Numbered from the stretch's first letter, positions 42,851-51,416 are shown. The stretch is DNA of 64,000 nt from Candidatus Krumholzibacteriota bacterium (GCA_029262065.1 JAJDAC010000002.1:295044-359043), one strand, 5' to 3'. Numbers and translations are program-made. The notes: a model not told the origin generated them from the letters alone.

Positions 42851-44349
42851 AACCACCGACTCCGGCGCCAGAACACCAGGGCACAGGCCAACAGGGCCAA
42901 GGCCGGAGCCACGCCAAGGCCCACGGCACGAATGACGGTGCGTTGATTCTTGGTAAGAACAATCGGATCGGACTCGAGCAGTCGCGGCGCCAACGCAATT
43001 CGGTTCTCGCGCTCGGCCAGCCACAACACCATGGCGAGCATGAGATCGCTGTTGCCCCGCACCAACAGGTTGGCGTTGTTCACGAAGTCTACGTCGCCAA
43101 CCACCACGAGGCGCGCCTGCTCGGGCAAAGCCGCGACCATGTCCTCGCCACCTACCCGCAGCGTATCGGCCGTGGTGGAGTCGCGCATGTCCACGATGCC
43201 TTCGTGCAGATCGAGCATGGTCGTAGTGAGTCCGACATCGGCGCCGTCGCGCTCGTAGCGGAAGCGGCGTAGGCCAACCGAGACCGCGTAGGCCAGCGCC
43301 AGCGGGCCCGGCGTATCCACGCCATCGTCAAATACCGGCGTACCTTCGGCCAGGAAGTCGAAGTCGTGCTCGCCCCAGGCCAAGGCGTCGGTGGACAACA
43401 GGCGCGCGATCTCCACGCCGGGTGGTGGCGGCTGCACCGAGTTCAGTCCGCGAGCGAGCGGAAACAGCGTGGGATAGTTGAAGCCGCGCGTGATGGGATG
43501 GTCGGGGTTTCCCTGCAACGACAGTGCGATGCGAAACATGCCGTCGCCGGCGATATTGCGGCGAGCTTCCGACGGGTCGACGACGAAACCCGGGTCACCC
43601 AGAATGCCGAAGCGTTCGAGGGTCGAATCGAGTCCCGCGGGACTCAGGGGGTTCAGCATGGCCAGCAGGCGACCACCACGCAGCAGGTAGTCGACCAGAA
43701 CATCGGTTTCGACCGGAGACAGATCCTGACGTGGCGCCGCGAGCACCAACAAGTCCACCTCGGCCGGCACGCGCGCGTCGATGCGCCCGCTGCTCACCGC
43801 GAAGTTCTGTCGCGTGATCAGTTCGGCCACGTTGCTCAGACCGGCCGGGGACGCGTCGTCGATGGAGGCTTCTCCGTGCCCGGTAACGAACATGACCCGA
43901 GGCGGGCGTTGATCCATCAGGCGCACCAACGCCCCTGTGAGCTCGGGTTCGCCCGGAGCCACCAGCCTCACGGCCACGTCACCCGACATCAGGACCACCG
44001 ACTGATTGCGATTCACATTGTGGACCCGCGCCAGCTCGGGGCGACGGTCGAGATCGACGAATTCGAGCGTCAGCATGTCCGTATGCTGGGTGTAGCGGTC
44101 GATCATTTCCATCATGAGACCGCGTTCCTGGGGAACGTCGGCAAAAAACCCGAGCACCGTTACCGGTTGATCCAACTGTTCGAGCACCCTGAGGGTTTGC
44201 GGCGCCAGCGTACGTCGCTGGCCGTAGGTAAGGTCGAGCATCTGGTCGTGCCGGTGCGTCAACCAGGCCAACAAGACGAGCGCCGCCAGCAACAACAGCA
44301 CGGACATGGCAAACGCGCCACGCGCCCTCACCGCGGAATTCGAACTCAT
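42847..44349 (-). CDS. GldG-like ABC transporter auxiliary protein
   Basis: A 500-residue protein of the GldG/ABC_transp_aux family. It has a transmembrane helix near the N-terminus (AMSVLLLLAALVLLAWL) and a large periplasmic part with FFADVPQERGLMMEMIDRY, RVMFVTGHGEASIDD and GRLLAMLNPL, which is the pattern of the family. A second helix (about 475-495, AVGLGVAPALALLACALVFW) closes the protein. It is encoded directly after its ABC permease with an ATGA overlap and before the DUF4340 gene. Homologues are needed for gliding in Flavobacterium, but most relatives occur in non-gliding bacteria where they may handle lipoproteins or wall components. Confidence 0.82.
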   Translation of the reverse strand: MSSNSAVRARGAFAMSVLLLLAALVLLAWLTHRHDQMLDLTYGQRRTLAPQTLRVLEQLDQPVTVLGFFADVPQERGLMMEMIDRYTQHTDMLTLEFVDLDRRPELARVHNVNRNQSVVLMSGDVAVRLVAPGEPELTGALVRLMDQRPPRVMFVTGHGEASIDDASPAGLSNVAELITRQNFAVSSGRIDARVPAEVDLLVLAAPRQDLSPVETDVLVDYLLRGGRLLAMLNPLSPAGLDSTLERFGILGDPGFVVDPSEARRNIAGDGMFRIALSLQGNPDHPITRGFNYPTLFPLARGLNSVQPPPPGVEIARLLSTDALAWGEHDFDFLAEGTPVFDDGVDTPGPLALAYAVSVGLRRFRYERDGADVGLTTTMLDLHEGIVDMRDSTTADTLRVGGEDMVAALPEQARLVVVGDVDFVNNANLLVRGNSDLMLAMVLWLAERENRIALAPRLLESDPIVLTKNQRTVIRAVGLGVAPALALLACALVFWRRSRWL

Positions 44350-45125
44350 CGTGACCGACCCCGCCAACGGACCGACTCCAGGCGACCCACCGTGAGATAC
44401 AGAAAGAACCCGGTGACGCTGGCGAAGAACACGCAGTCACTCAGCCGGACCACACCGTAGCTGAACGGCTGCATGTGCTGGCGCAGCGACATGTGCTGGA
44501 GCGTGCTCGACCACGGGTCGCCCACGCGCGCGCTCCAGAAGCCGGCCAGGGTGAACGCCAACAGCGCGCATACGGTGCCCACCATCGCGATCACCTGATT
44601 GTCCGTAAGGGAGCTGAAGAACAATCCCACGCCCAGAATGGCCGCGCCGTACAGGAGCAATCCCAGGAATCCCACCGCGAGAACGGGAAACTCCACCTGC
44701 CCCAGCAAACCGGCCGCCACCGGGTACACCAGTCCAGAGGCCAGCAACACGAACAGCAGCGCGCACGCGGCAATGAACTTGCCGGCGACGATCTCGCGTT
44801 CGCGTAGGGGATAACTCAACAACAGGTCGCCCGTGCCCTGTCGCCATTCTTCGGCCAGAAGTCGCATGGTCATCGCCGGCAGCAACATGAGCAACAAGAA
44901 CGAGTCACCCATAAGCAGCGGGCGAGCCACCATGTCCACCAGGTTGTGCTCGGGAACCTGTTCGGCGTTGGTGAGTATCTGGAACGAGCGCGAGGAGTAC
45001 TCTTCCATCAGTTGCACGAAGAAGAGCCCGTGCAGGAACAGGTATACCGCCAGAATCGCGTACGCCACGGGGCTGCGAAACGACCCTCTCAGTTCACGTT
45101 CGACTACCGCCCACACACGACTCAT
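44346..45125 (-). CDS. ABC transporter permease (GldF-like)
   Basis: A 259-residue ABC-2 type permease with six predicted membrane helices. It starts WAVVERELRGSFRSPVAYAI, a segment typical of GldF/NosY permeases, then has FLLLMLLPAMTMRLLAEEWRQGTGDLLLSYPL, the conserved ABC-2 loop preceding TM3. It overlaps both its ATPase gene (45122-45125) and the GldG-like gene (44346-44349) by 4 bp, so the three are translationally coupled. Substrate is unknown. Confidence 0.87.
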   Translation of the reverse strand: MSRVWAVVERELRGSFRSPVAYAILAVYLFLHGLFFVQLMEEYSSRSFQILTNAEQVPEHNLVDMVARPLLMGDSFLLLMLLPAMTMRLLAEEWRQGTGDLLLSYPLREREIVAGKFIAACALLFVLLASGLVYPVAAGLLGQVEFPVLAVGFLGLLLYGAAILGVGLFFSSLTDNQVIAMVGTVCALLAFTLAGFWSARVGDPWSSTLQHMSLRQHMQPFSYGVVRLSDCVFFASVTGFFLYLTVGRLESVRWRGRSR

Positions 45126-46063
45126 GTTTTGACCGCCGGATCTTCTCGCACGAGTTCCAGGAAAACTTCTTCGAGGCCCAGACGCTCCGAACGAACCTCT
45201 TCAACCGGGCAACCGGCGGCCACCAGGGCGCTGACCACCAACGGCGTTACTCTTCGGGACTCCAGCCGCACGACCCACACGCTTCGATCCTCCGATTCCT
45301 CAACGAGCTCCGCGCCCGTGCAACCGTTCACGCCCGACAACGCGACCCGTACTAGCTCGGCTTGACCGCCGCACGCCACGCGAAGGCTGGTGGGGCCAGT
45401 GGTACCGGCCAACTCGCCGGGCGTATCTTGAACCAGGCATCGACCCCGATTCAAGATGACGACGCGGCTACACAGAAGGCTGGCCTCGGGCAGAATGTGG
45501 GTGCTCAGGATCACCGCCTTGTCGCGCGCCAAATCGGCCACGCGCTCGCGGATCTCCACCACCTGGGCCGGATCGAGTCCCACGGTGGGCTCGTCCAGAA
45601 TGAGGGCCGGCGGATCGCCAGCCAGCGCCTGCGCCAGGCCAATACGCTGCCGAAAACCACGACTGCAGAACCCGATGAGGCGACCGAACACGCTCTCGAG
45701 GCCACAGGCCTCGACGACCCGATCCACTTCGGCCCGCACCTTTGCGCGGGGGACGCCCTTGGCTTGAGCCGCAAACGAAAGAAACTCGCGCACCGTGAGG
45801 TCGCGATACAACGGAACGTGCTCGGGTAGGTAGCCCAGCTGCTCACGCGCTTGCACCGCGTGCGAACGCAGGTCGTGCCCGCCCACGGTGATGGAGCCCT
45901 CGCTGGGCGCCAGCAGGCCCACAATAGCCCGCATGGTGGTAGTCTTGCCCGCGCCGTTGGGACCCAGCAGGCCGACAATCTCGCCCCGCTTCACCGCGAA
46001 GCTTAGATCTTCCACGGCAACCAGGGGCCCATAGCGATGGGTAAGCCCTTTGACTTCGATCAT
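45122..46063 (-). CDS. ABC transporter ATP-binding protein (GldA-like)
   Basis: A 313-residue ABC ATPase of the ABC-2/GldA type. Walker A is GPNGAGKTTT (about 38-47), the signature is CSRGFRQRIGLAQAL (a variant of LSGGQ), Walker B is ALILDEPTVGLDP, and the switch His lies in STHILPEA. The C-terminal 90 residues form the accessory domain common to this group. The ATG at 46063 starts MIEVKGLTHRYG, 10 bases after the fabH stop. It powers the permease encoded directly downstream. Confidence 0.9.
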   Translation of the reverse strand: MIEVKGLTHRYGPLVAVEDLSFAVKRGEIVGLLGPNGAGKTTTMRAIVGLLAPSEGSITVGGHDLRSHAVQAREQLGYLPEHVPLYRDLTVREFLSFAAQAKGVPRAKVRAEVDRVVEACGLESVFGRLIGFCSRGFRQRIGLAQALAGDPPALILDEPTVGLDPAQVVEIRERVADLARDKAVILSTHILPEASLLCSRVVILNRGRCLVQDTPGELAGTTGPTSLRVACGGQAELVRVALSGVNGCTGAELVEESEDRSVWVVRLESRRVTPLVVSALVAAGCPVEEVRSERLGLEEVFLELVREDPAVKT

Positions 46064-46073
46064 GGAGTCGTTT

Positions 46074-47087
46074 CTACAGCGACGGAGCCGACCACCGAAG
46101 AGCGGAAGCTCCCCAGGTGAAGCCCGCACCAAACGTGGAAATGAGAACCATGTCGCCCTTCTTGACGCGCTTCTCTTCAGCCGCGATTCGCAGGCTGGTG
46201 GGAATCGTCCCCGCAGTGGTGTTGCCATACTTGTCGATGGTCACCATCACCTTACTCATGGGCAACTTGGCCTTCTTGCGGGCGTAGTCGATGATTCGCA
46301 GGTTGGCCTGGTGAGGGACGAACAGATCCACGTCGTCACCGGTGGCGCCGATCCTCTCCAGTACTTCCAAGGAGATCTTCGCCATGCCGTCGACCGCGGC
46401 CCGAAACACGGCCTTGCCCTCCTGCACCACATAGTGCTCGCCAGCCTCTACCGTTTCGTGCGACGCCGGGCGCACGCTGCCTCCGGCCGGCATGTACAGA
46501 TGCTTGCCGCCGGCGCCGTCCGATCCCAGCACCGAGTCCATGATTCCTACCTCGCCATCGGGAAGCCGCTCGACCAACGTGGCACCCGCGCCGTCACCGA
46601 ACAACACGCAGGTATTGCGATCGTTCATGTTCAGGATGGCCGTCATGACATCGACCCCCACGACCATCACCTTGCGATGGCTGCCGGCGCGAATCAGACT
46701 ATCGGCCACGACCATGCCATACACCCAACCGCTGCAAGCAGCGGACAGATCGAACGCCCAGGCATTCGTGGCCCCCATCTTCTCTTGAATCAGGCAAGAG
46801 GCCGAAGGGAATACGGTGTCGGGCGTGATCGTGCAGCAGATGATGCAGTCGATCTCGTCCGGCTTCGCTCCCGCCATGTCCATGGCCTGCTGAATCGCCG
46901 GCATGGCCAGGTCACTGGCGCCCGTGCCGGGTTCAGCAAATCGTCGTTCGTGGATTCCGGTACGGTCGACAATCCAGTCGTGGTTCGTCTTGACGCGCTT
47001 TTCCATGTCGTGGTTGGTGACCACGTTCTCGGGAAAGAACTTTCCCACGCCGGTGATGCCTGCGTAGATCCGATCTTCGATCTTCAT
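46074..47087 (-). CDS. fabH: Beta-ketoacyl-ACP synthase III
   Basis: A 337-residue thiolase-fold enzyme that starts fatty acid synthesis by condensing acyl-CoA with malonyl-ACP. The catalytic triad is intact: Cys118 in DLSAACSGW, His259 in VPHQANLRI, Asn289 in YGNTTAGTIP. GTGASDLA and STFGAGFTWGA are further family marks. Its start overlaps the aminotransferase stop by 4 bp (ATGA). It is unusual for fabH to sit between an aminotransferase and a Gld-like ABC system and away from fabD/fabG, so a special acyl product is possible. The housekeeping role cannot be excluded. Confidence 0.93.
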   Translation of the reverse strand: MKIEDRIYAGITGVGKFFPENVVTNHDMEKRVKTNHDWIVDRTGIHERRFAEPGTGASDLAMPAIQQAMDMAGAKPDEIDCIICCTITPDTVFPSASCLIQEKMGATNAWAFDLSAACSGWVYGMVVADSLIRAGSHRKVMVVGVDVMTAILNMNDRNTCVLFGDGAGATLVERLPDGEVGIMDSVLGSDGAGGKHLYMPAGGSVRPASHETVEAGEHYVVQEGKAVFRAAVDGMAKISLEVLERIGATGDDVDLFVPHQANLRIIDYARKKAKLPMSKVMVTIDKYGNTTAGTIPTSLRIAAEEKRVKKGDMVLISTFGAGFTWGASALRWSAPSL

Positions 47088-48232
47088 CGCTTCTCCATCG
47101 CGTTTCGCACAAAGCGTTCGAGCCTGGCCAGACCCTCTTCCACGTGTTCGGGAGATCCGCCGTAGCCCACCCGAAACGCGCGTTCATCTTCGAAAAAGCC
47201 ACCTGGCACCAGGTACACCTGCTTCTGGTCGGCCAGGGCAGAAATCCAATTGTGGGACCCCGTAGCCGATGTGAGTCCGTACCCAAACGGCTTCGTCTGG
47301 GCCACCTGTCGCAGCGCGGCCTCGTGCGCATCGTGGGTCAAACGAGGAAAGCCAACGATTCCGTGGTCGGCCACGGTTACGTCCACCAGGTCTCCCATGC
47401 GCGTGACCCATTCGTTGAACAATGCCTTGCCGGTTGCCGCGGTACTTCGCGCACGGTCGCAAAGCTGCGAGCGCTGCTCCCACGCGGCAGCCGCGAGGGC
47501 GTAGCTTGATCCGGACACCGCCTGCGGCCCGAAGTCGGAAATCATCGCCGCCTCGGCGATCCAGCCCGCGTCACCCAACAGGGCGCTGCACCGCAACCCG
47601 CCCAAACCGAATGCCTTCGTGAAACTGCGCACCGCCGTGCATTCAGGGACGATCCCTACCGGTGTAGGCGCCGGCTCGGGCAGAAAATCGAAGTAGACCT
47701 CGTCGCTGATAAGGGCCGCGCCGGTGGTGGAACACCAGGCCTTCAATGCGTCGATTTCGTCCGCGCTCAGACAAGCTCCCGTGGGATTGTGCGGATGACT
47801 CAACAGCAGCACGCTGGGCTTCTGCGCGCTCAACTGGTCGAGGGCCAACATGTCGAGCGACCAACCAGTGGCGCGGGGACGCGGTAGCCGCAATATTGGC
47901 GCGCCAAGGGCCTGGGGAATACGCAACAGTGGTTCGTAGCATGGCTCTTCGACAACGACCGGACCGGGAACCTGATTCAGCCGGGCCGCCAACAACAGGA
48001 ACAGGGCCCAATGGCTGCCCGGTTGCAGGATCACCTGCTCGGGCTGCAGCGACCAGTCCTTGGCCAGGGTATCGCTGAGGGTCGTGTGGTCACGGAACTC
48101 GAAACGCAGCAAATCGTCGGTGTTCAGCTCTATATCTGGAGCTGACAAACCGCTCGGCGTCAGGTTGGGAGCCTGCGGATCGGTGGCCATCTGGCGCACC
48201 CAGCGTAGGTACTGGATTCGGGAAAACCGCAT
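47084..48232 (-). CDS. PLP-dependent class I/II aminotransferase
   Basis: A 382-residue fold-type I aminotransferase. The PLP lysine is Lys206 in SFTKAFGLGGLRCS. LSHPHNPTGACLS and SDEVYFDF carry the conserved Asn and Asp/Tyr of the cofactor site. YLVPGGFF and FRVGYG near the end supply the carboxylate-binding Arg. Substrate cannot be assigned; family members include aspartate, aromatic and capreomycidine-type enzymes. It is the first gene of the operon leading into fabH and the ABC genes, with 638 bases of noncoding DNA upstream that should hold its promoter. Confidence 0.85.
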   Translation of the reverse strand: MRFSRIQYLRWVRQMATDPQAPNLTPSGLSAPDIELNTDDLLRFEFRDHTTLSDTLAKDWSLQPEQVILQPGSHWALFLLLAARLNQVPGPVVVEEPCYEPLLRIPQALGAPILRLPRPRATGWSLDMLALDQLSAQKPSVLLLSHPHNPTGACLSADEIDALKAWCSTTGAALISDEVYFDFLPEPAPTPVGIVPECTAVRSFTKAFGLGGLRCSALLGDAGWIAEAAMISDFGPQAVSGSSYALAAAAWEQRSQLCDRARSTAATGKALFNEWVTRMGDLVDVTVADHGIVGFPRLTHDAHEAALRQVAQTKPFGYGLTSATGSHNWISALADQKQVYLVPGGFFEDERAFRVGYGGSPEHVEEGLARLERFVRNAMEKR

Positions 48233-48303
48233 GGGGGCAAGGTAGCACCCAAAGAAGGCGGCGTCGACCCAAGGCCTTGTGGGGGTTGGCAGTACGGGGA
48301 GCA

Positions 48304-48330
48304 GCGGGATGGCATTGCGCCACCCCGCTC
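48304..48330. repeat. Imperfect hairpin
   Basis: AGCGGG-A-TGGC (48304-48314) faces GCCA-C-CCCGCT (48320-48330) with a 5-base loop: a stem of 10 pairs with one A-C mismatch. It lies about 70 bases upstream of the aminotransferase start on the minus strand, so it may be a leader structure or part of the repeat cluster. Confidence 0.4.
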
Positions 48331-48506
48331 CTTACATCTTCTCCCCCTGTTCGGAAGATGCTTGAGAAGGATATTCGCGGCGTCCGAAATCGGCCGTAAG
48401 GGCGCTTACAGGAAGCCCGTGCTTTGCAAAAAGGTAACACCCTGAAAAAACGCCAGATTCTTCGTTGCGGGGGTGACTTCGGGTGGAGGCCCGTGTCCTG
48501 AGGAGT

Positions 48507-48584
48507 GAGGAGCAAGCTCGTGGTCAGAGAGCCAACGTCGCGCATTCCCCCCCCGGAGCGTACGTACCCACGAGCTTGCTCCTC
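48507..48584. repeat. 17-bp perfect inverted repeat with 44-bp spacer
   Basis: GAGGAGCAAGCTCGTGG (48507-48523) and its exact reverse complement (48568-48584) flank 44 bases. Seventeen identical bases in inverted orientation are unlikely by chance. The pair could be the ends of a small non-autonomous element or a long hairpin. No target-site duplication is obvious, and no transposase is present. Confidence 0.6.
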
Positions 48585-48596
48585 CGGGCTCGGAAT

Positions 48597-48664
48597 CCCG
48601 GCTTTGCCGGGATGAACGTCCCGGCCGAAGGCTGGGATGGAGTCCCCGGCCCAAGGAAGCCGGG
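48597..48664. repeat. Array of three REP-like GC hairpins
   Basis: Three hairpins follow one another: CCCGGC-TTT-GCCGGG (48597-48611), TCCCGGCC-GAA-GGCTGGGA with one wobble pair (48619-48637), and CCCGGC-8 bases-GCCGGG (48645-48664). They start 22-26 bases apart and share a CCGGC core followed by GGGATG. This looks like a REP-type repetitive extragenic palindrome cluster. Confidence 0.55.
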
Positions 48665-48723
48665 ATGGAAACTCCGACAAGAACGAGCCCGCAAGCCCGG
48701 GGGGGTGGCAGTGACTCCGGGAC

Positions 48724-48743
48724 AATCGAGCCTTGGCTCGATT
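48724..48743. repeat. Perfect 9-bp hairpin
   Basis: AATCGAGCC (48724-48732) and GGCTCGATT (48735-48743) are exact reverse complements with TT between. It is not followed by a T-run on either strand. It lies between the REP-like array and the ribosomal operon terminator. Confidence 0.5.
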
Positions 48744-48794
48744 CGTTCGCCGCCCCCCTTTATTGCCGAGAGGCCCCGATCCCGGACAAAGAAC

Positions 48795-48818
48795 AAGGCC
48801 CCGCACATGCGGGGCCTT
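48795..48818 (-). terminator. Rho-independent terminator of the ribosomal operon
   Basis: AAGGCCCCGCA (48795-48805) and TGCGGGGCCTT (48808-48818) form a perfect 11-bp GC-rich stem. It lies 52 bases past the rplQ stop and is followed on the minus strand by a TT-GTTCTTT tail. On the plus strand it is followed by TTTTCTCATTT, so it could work in both directions, although no plus-strand gene ends here. Confidence 0.8.
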
Positions 48819-48870
48819 TTCTCATTTCAACTGCCAACCGTTGACCGGTGGCCCAAGTACGCATCAGGGG

Positions 48871-49377
48871 CTAGGACTCGTCGGTCTTTCCTTCGGTCTT
48901 GGCTTCCGCCGAGGCCTCGACCGATTCCGCCTTGTCGGCCTTGGGCTTGGTCTTGGCCTTGGGCTTGGGGGCCGCCTTGACCGCCTTGCGCTTCGCCTTC
49001 TTCTTGCCGGCACGGTCTCCGTCCCTCACCAACTCCAGCAGCGACATCTCAGCCGCATCGCCGTGCCTCAGTCCGCCGATCTTCAAGACGCGGGTGTAAC
49101 CACCCGGGCGATCGGTGTAGCGGGGTCCGATTTCGTCGAAGAGCTTCTGAACGGTCTTCTTGTCGTTCAGGATACTCGCCACGTGGCGCCGCGAGCTCAG
49201 ATCACCCTTCTTGGCGAAGGTAATCATGCGGTCGGCCAAGCGACGCGCCTCCTTGGCCTTGGGCGTGGTGGTACGGATGCGCTCATGGGTGATGAGGGCG
49301 ATCACCAGATTCTTGTACAGCGCCTTCCGGTGTGCGGCCGTCCGGCCCAGCTTGCGCCCGTCTACATTGTGTCGCAT
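48871..49377 (-). CDS. rplQ: 50S ribosomal protein L17
   Basis: A 168-residue L17 protein of the large subunit near the exit tunnel. The conserved core occupies about 1-118: MRHNVDGRKLGRTAAHRKAL, LITHERIRTTTPKAKE, DRPGGYTR and EMSLLELV. The remaining 50 residues are a Lys/Ala/Glu/Pro-rich low-complexity tail (KAKRKAVKAAPKPKAKTK), longer than in Escherichia coli L17 but seen in several other phyla. Last gene of the ribosomal operon, followed by a terminator. Confidence 0.96.
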   Translation of the reverse strand: MRHNVDGRKLGRTAAHRKALYKNLVIALITHERIRTTTPKAKEARRLADRMITFAKKGDLSSRRHVASILNDKKTVQKLFDEIGPRYTDRPGGYTRVLKIGGLRHGDAAEMSLLELVRDGDRAGKKKAKRKAVKAAPKPKAKTKPKADKAESVEASAEAKTEGKTDES

Positions 49378-49443
49378 GACTCTCTCGTCCTTTTGTCACT
49401 CTGGGTCCCGCGTCGCGCGGAACCGTCTTCGAGACTCGTAACT

Positions 49444-50448
49444 CTACTTTGAGGCGGCGGCTTCACCGCGCAGCCGGCGTACTACATCGTCCTCGAAGGT
49501 CATGCCGAAACGCAGACCCATGCCATCGAGGAGCTCGCCGATTTCGTTCAGACTCTTACGACCGAAGTTGCGGAACTTGAGCATCTCGCTCTCGCTACGC
49601 GTCACCAGATCGTACAGGGTATCGATGTTTCCCGCCTTGAGGCAATTGGCCGAGCGCACGGACAACTCGAGTTCGTCCACGCTGCGGCGCAACAGCTCCA
49701 CCAGCTTTTCGGTGCCTTCGTCCATGTTCTCCGGCTCTTCGGAGATGGACGCGTCATCGAAGTTGATGAGCAGCTGCATATGATCCTTGAGGATCTTGGC
49801 CGCGAAGCCCACTGCATCCTCGGGCATGATGGCACCGTTGGTTTCCACGGCAAGCACCAGGCGATCATAGTCGGTACGCTGTCCCACACGCGTGTCTTCC
49901 ACGCGGTAGCTCACGCGCTTCACCGGACTGTAGTTGGCGTCGAGGCGAATCACACCGATGGACTCATCGGGAACCTCAACCTCTTCGCGGTCGACGTAGC
50001 CACGACCCACCGACAGATGAGCTTCGCACTTGAACGTGCCACCCTCGCCAACCGAGCAGATGTGCTGGTCGGGATTCACGACGGACACGCCATCGGGAAG
50101 GTTCAGATCGGCCGCCGTCACATCGCCGGGAACCGACTTGTCGATTCCGATCCAGCAGGGCTCGTCGCGGTCGAACTTGAAGACAACCTGCTTCAGATTC
50201 AGAATGATGTCGGTCACGTCCTCGATCACGCCGGGGACGATGCTCAGTTCATGGCGAACACCGTCGATCTTCACGGCGGAGATGGACGCGCCCTGGATGG
50301 AGGAAAGTAGAGAGCGACGCAAGGCGTTGCCAATGGTGAGCCCGAAGCCACGTTCGAGCGGCTGGAGGACCAGCTCGGCCTTGTTGCCGCGGAATTCACT
50401 ATGCTCTCGATCGATGCCGGTCGGCATCAGGAGTTTTTCCCACTTCAT
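49444..50448 (-). CDS. rpoA: DNA-directed RNA polymerase subunit alpha
   Basis: A 334-residue alpha subunit. The N-terminal assembly domain (about 1-235) has ERGFGLTIGNALRRSLLSS, GVRHELS and VNPDQHIC. The C-terminal domain (about 250-325) has ELSVRSANCLKAGNIDTLYDLV and FGRKSLNEIGELL, which contact UP-element DNA and activators. It lies between rpsK and rplQ, but the usual rpsD gene upstream is missing and replaced by 131 noncoding bases. Confidence 0.97.
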   Translation of the reverse strand: MKWEKLLMPTGIDREHSEFRGNKAELVLQPLERGFGLTIGNALRRSLLSSIQGASISAVKIDGVRHELSIVPGVIEDVTDIILNLKQVVFKFDRDEPCWIGIDKSVPGDVTAADLNLPDGVSVVNPDQHICSVGEGGTFKCEAHLSVGRGYVDREEVEVPDESIGVIRLDANYSPVKRVSYRVEDTRVGQRTDYDRLVLAVETNGAIMPEDAVGFAAKILKDHMQLLINFDDASISEEPENMDEGTEKLVELLRRSVDELELSVRSANCLKAGNIDTLYDLVTRSESEMLKFRNFGRKSLNEIGELLDGMGLRFGMTFEDDVVRRLRGEAAASK

Positions 50449-50531
50449 TCTACGCTATCTCCCTTTGGCCCGCGCGGTTTCCAGATTCGGTGACCGCCGC
50501 GCGAGGCGGTTCCGATTGGTCGGTCTGTGCG

Positions 50532-50560
50532 CAAATAACTCTTGTCGTAGCCCTTGTCAG
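50532..50560 (-). promoter_or_regulatory. Candidate internal promoter for rpoA-rplQ
   Basis: On the minus strand CTGACA (50560-50555) matches five of six -35 bases and TATTTG (50537-50532) three of six -10 bases, with a 17-base spacer. It lies in the 131-bp gap where rpsD is usually found, about 84 bases upstream of the rpoA start. An internal promoter here would make rpoA expression partly independent of the long operon. Weak -10 match. Confidence 0.3.
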
Positions 50561-50579
50561 CGACAGTGCTGCCGACGGT

Positions 50580-50972
50580 TTAGCGACGCCGCCGTGGCTG
50601 TCGCGTTCCGTTGTGCGGCACGGCGGTTACGTCCTTGATACGGGCCACTTCCAGCCCCGACGTCTTGAGCGCGCGGATCGCCGCCTCGCGTCCACTGCCA
50701 GGGCCCTTGACCCAGATCTCGATCTTTTTCATGCCCAGCGACATGACCTCGTCGGCACATTGCCGCGCGGCCTGCTGCGCGGCAAACGCCGTGCTCTTGC
50801 GGGAACCCTTGTTACCGACTTTGCCGCCACTCGACCACGACACGACGTTTCCCGTGCCGTCGGTGATGGAGATGAGCGTGTTGTTGAAGCTCGACTTCAC
50901 GTGGGCTACACCGAACGCGTCGACCTTCTTCTTGACCTTGCGGCCCTTGCCCTTCTTGGTGGGTGACACCAT
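50580..50972 (-). CDS. rpsK: 30S ribosomal protein S11
   Basis: A 130-residue S11 protein of the 30S platform. It has the Lys-rich N-terminus ([13 protein letters not shown]), then [44 protein letters not shown], and the typical [20 protein letters not shown] end. It follows rpsM by 72 bases and is preceded by a conventional ribosome-binding site. Confidence 0.97.
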   Translation of the reverse strand: MVSPTKKGKGRKVKKKVDAFGVAHVKSSFNNTLISITDGTGNVVSWSSGGKVGNKGSRKSTAFAAQQAARQCADEVMSLGMKKIEIWVKGPGSGREAAIRALKTSGLEVARIKDVTAVPHNGTRQPRRRR

Positions 50973-51044
50973 TCCTCCTTATCGAGCCCGCGTGCGGACT
51001 CCTGGTAGAGCTTCGAAGCTCACGAGCTTCGACTGGCTCCGACG

Positions 51045-51416
51045 CTACTTCGATTTCTTGGCGCCCGGGCGCGCCTTGGGACCTTTGCGCGTACGAGCAT
51101 TGTTCTTCGTGTTCTGACCCCGGGCCGGCAAGCCGCGGCGATGACGCAGCCCCCGGTAACACCCGATGTCCTTCAGGCGTTGGATGTTCATGCTGATTTC
51201 AGAACGCAACGCACCTTCAACCTGGAGGTCCTTCTCGATGACACTCCGGATAAGGCGAGCCTGATCTTCCGTCAGGTCGCTGGTCTTCAACTCCGGATCG
51301 ATATCTGTCTTCTGACAGATACTCTGGGCACTCGAAGCCCCGATGCCGAAGATGTACGTAAGCGACGTTACCAGCCGCTTGTTATTGGGAATGTCGACCC
51401 CTGCAATGCGTGCCAC
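51045..51416 (-). CDS. rpsM: 30S ribosomal protein S13
   Basis: A 123-residue S13 protein of the small subunit head, which contacts 23S rRNA and the P-site t[17 protein letters not shown] starts it. [38 protein letters not shown] and the basic [12 protein letters not shown] tail are all standard. It lies between rpmJ and rpsK. Confidence 0.97.
   Translation of the reverse strand: MARIAGVDIPNNKRLVTSLTYIFGIGASSAQSICQKTDIDPELKTSDLTEDQARLIRSVIEKDLQVEGALRSEISMNIQRLKDIGCYRGLRHRRGLPARGQNTKNNARTRKGPKARPGAKKSK

Larger units (their letters stand above)
48233..48870. other. 638-bp gene-free region with clustered palindromes
   Basis: No protein-coding gene is supported here. The stretch separates the head of the aminotransferase operon from the tail of the ribosomal operon. 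It holds an imperfect hairpin (48304-48330), a 17-bp inverted repeat pair, three successive GC-rich hairpins, another perfect hairpin and a strong terminator, listed separately. Translating the hairpins gives peptides such as FIPAKPGF, like the IPAKAGI-type artefacts often seen from dispersed palindromic repeats. The promoter for the aminotransferase operon presumably lies close to 48233, but none is convincing. Confidence 0.7.

Noticed and set aside
43366..44460. 364-codon open frame on the plus strand
   Set aside because: It is antisense to the GldG-like gene, with an Arg/His/Gln-rich translation and no motif.
46050..47165. 371-codon open frame on the plus strand
   Set aside because: It is antisense to fabH, which has an intact Cys-His-Asn triad.
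48406..48980. Several open frames across the 48.2-48.9 kb region
   Set aside because: They run through palindromes and the terminator. Peptides like FIPAKPGF are typical artefacts of repeats, and there is no ribosome-binding site.
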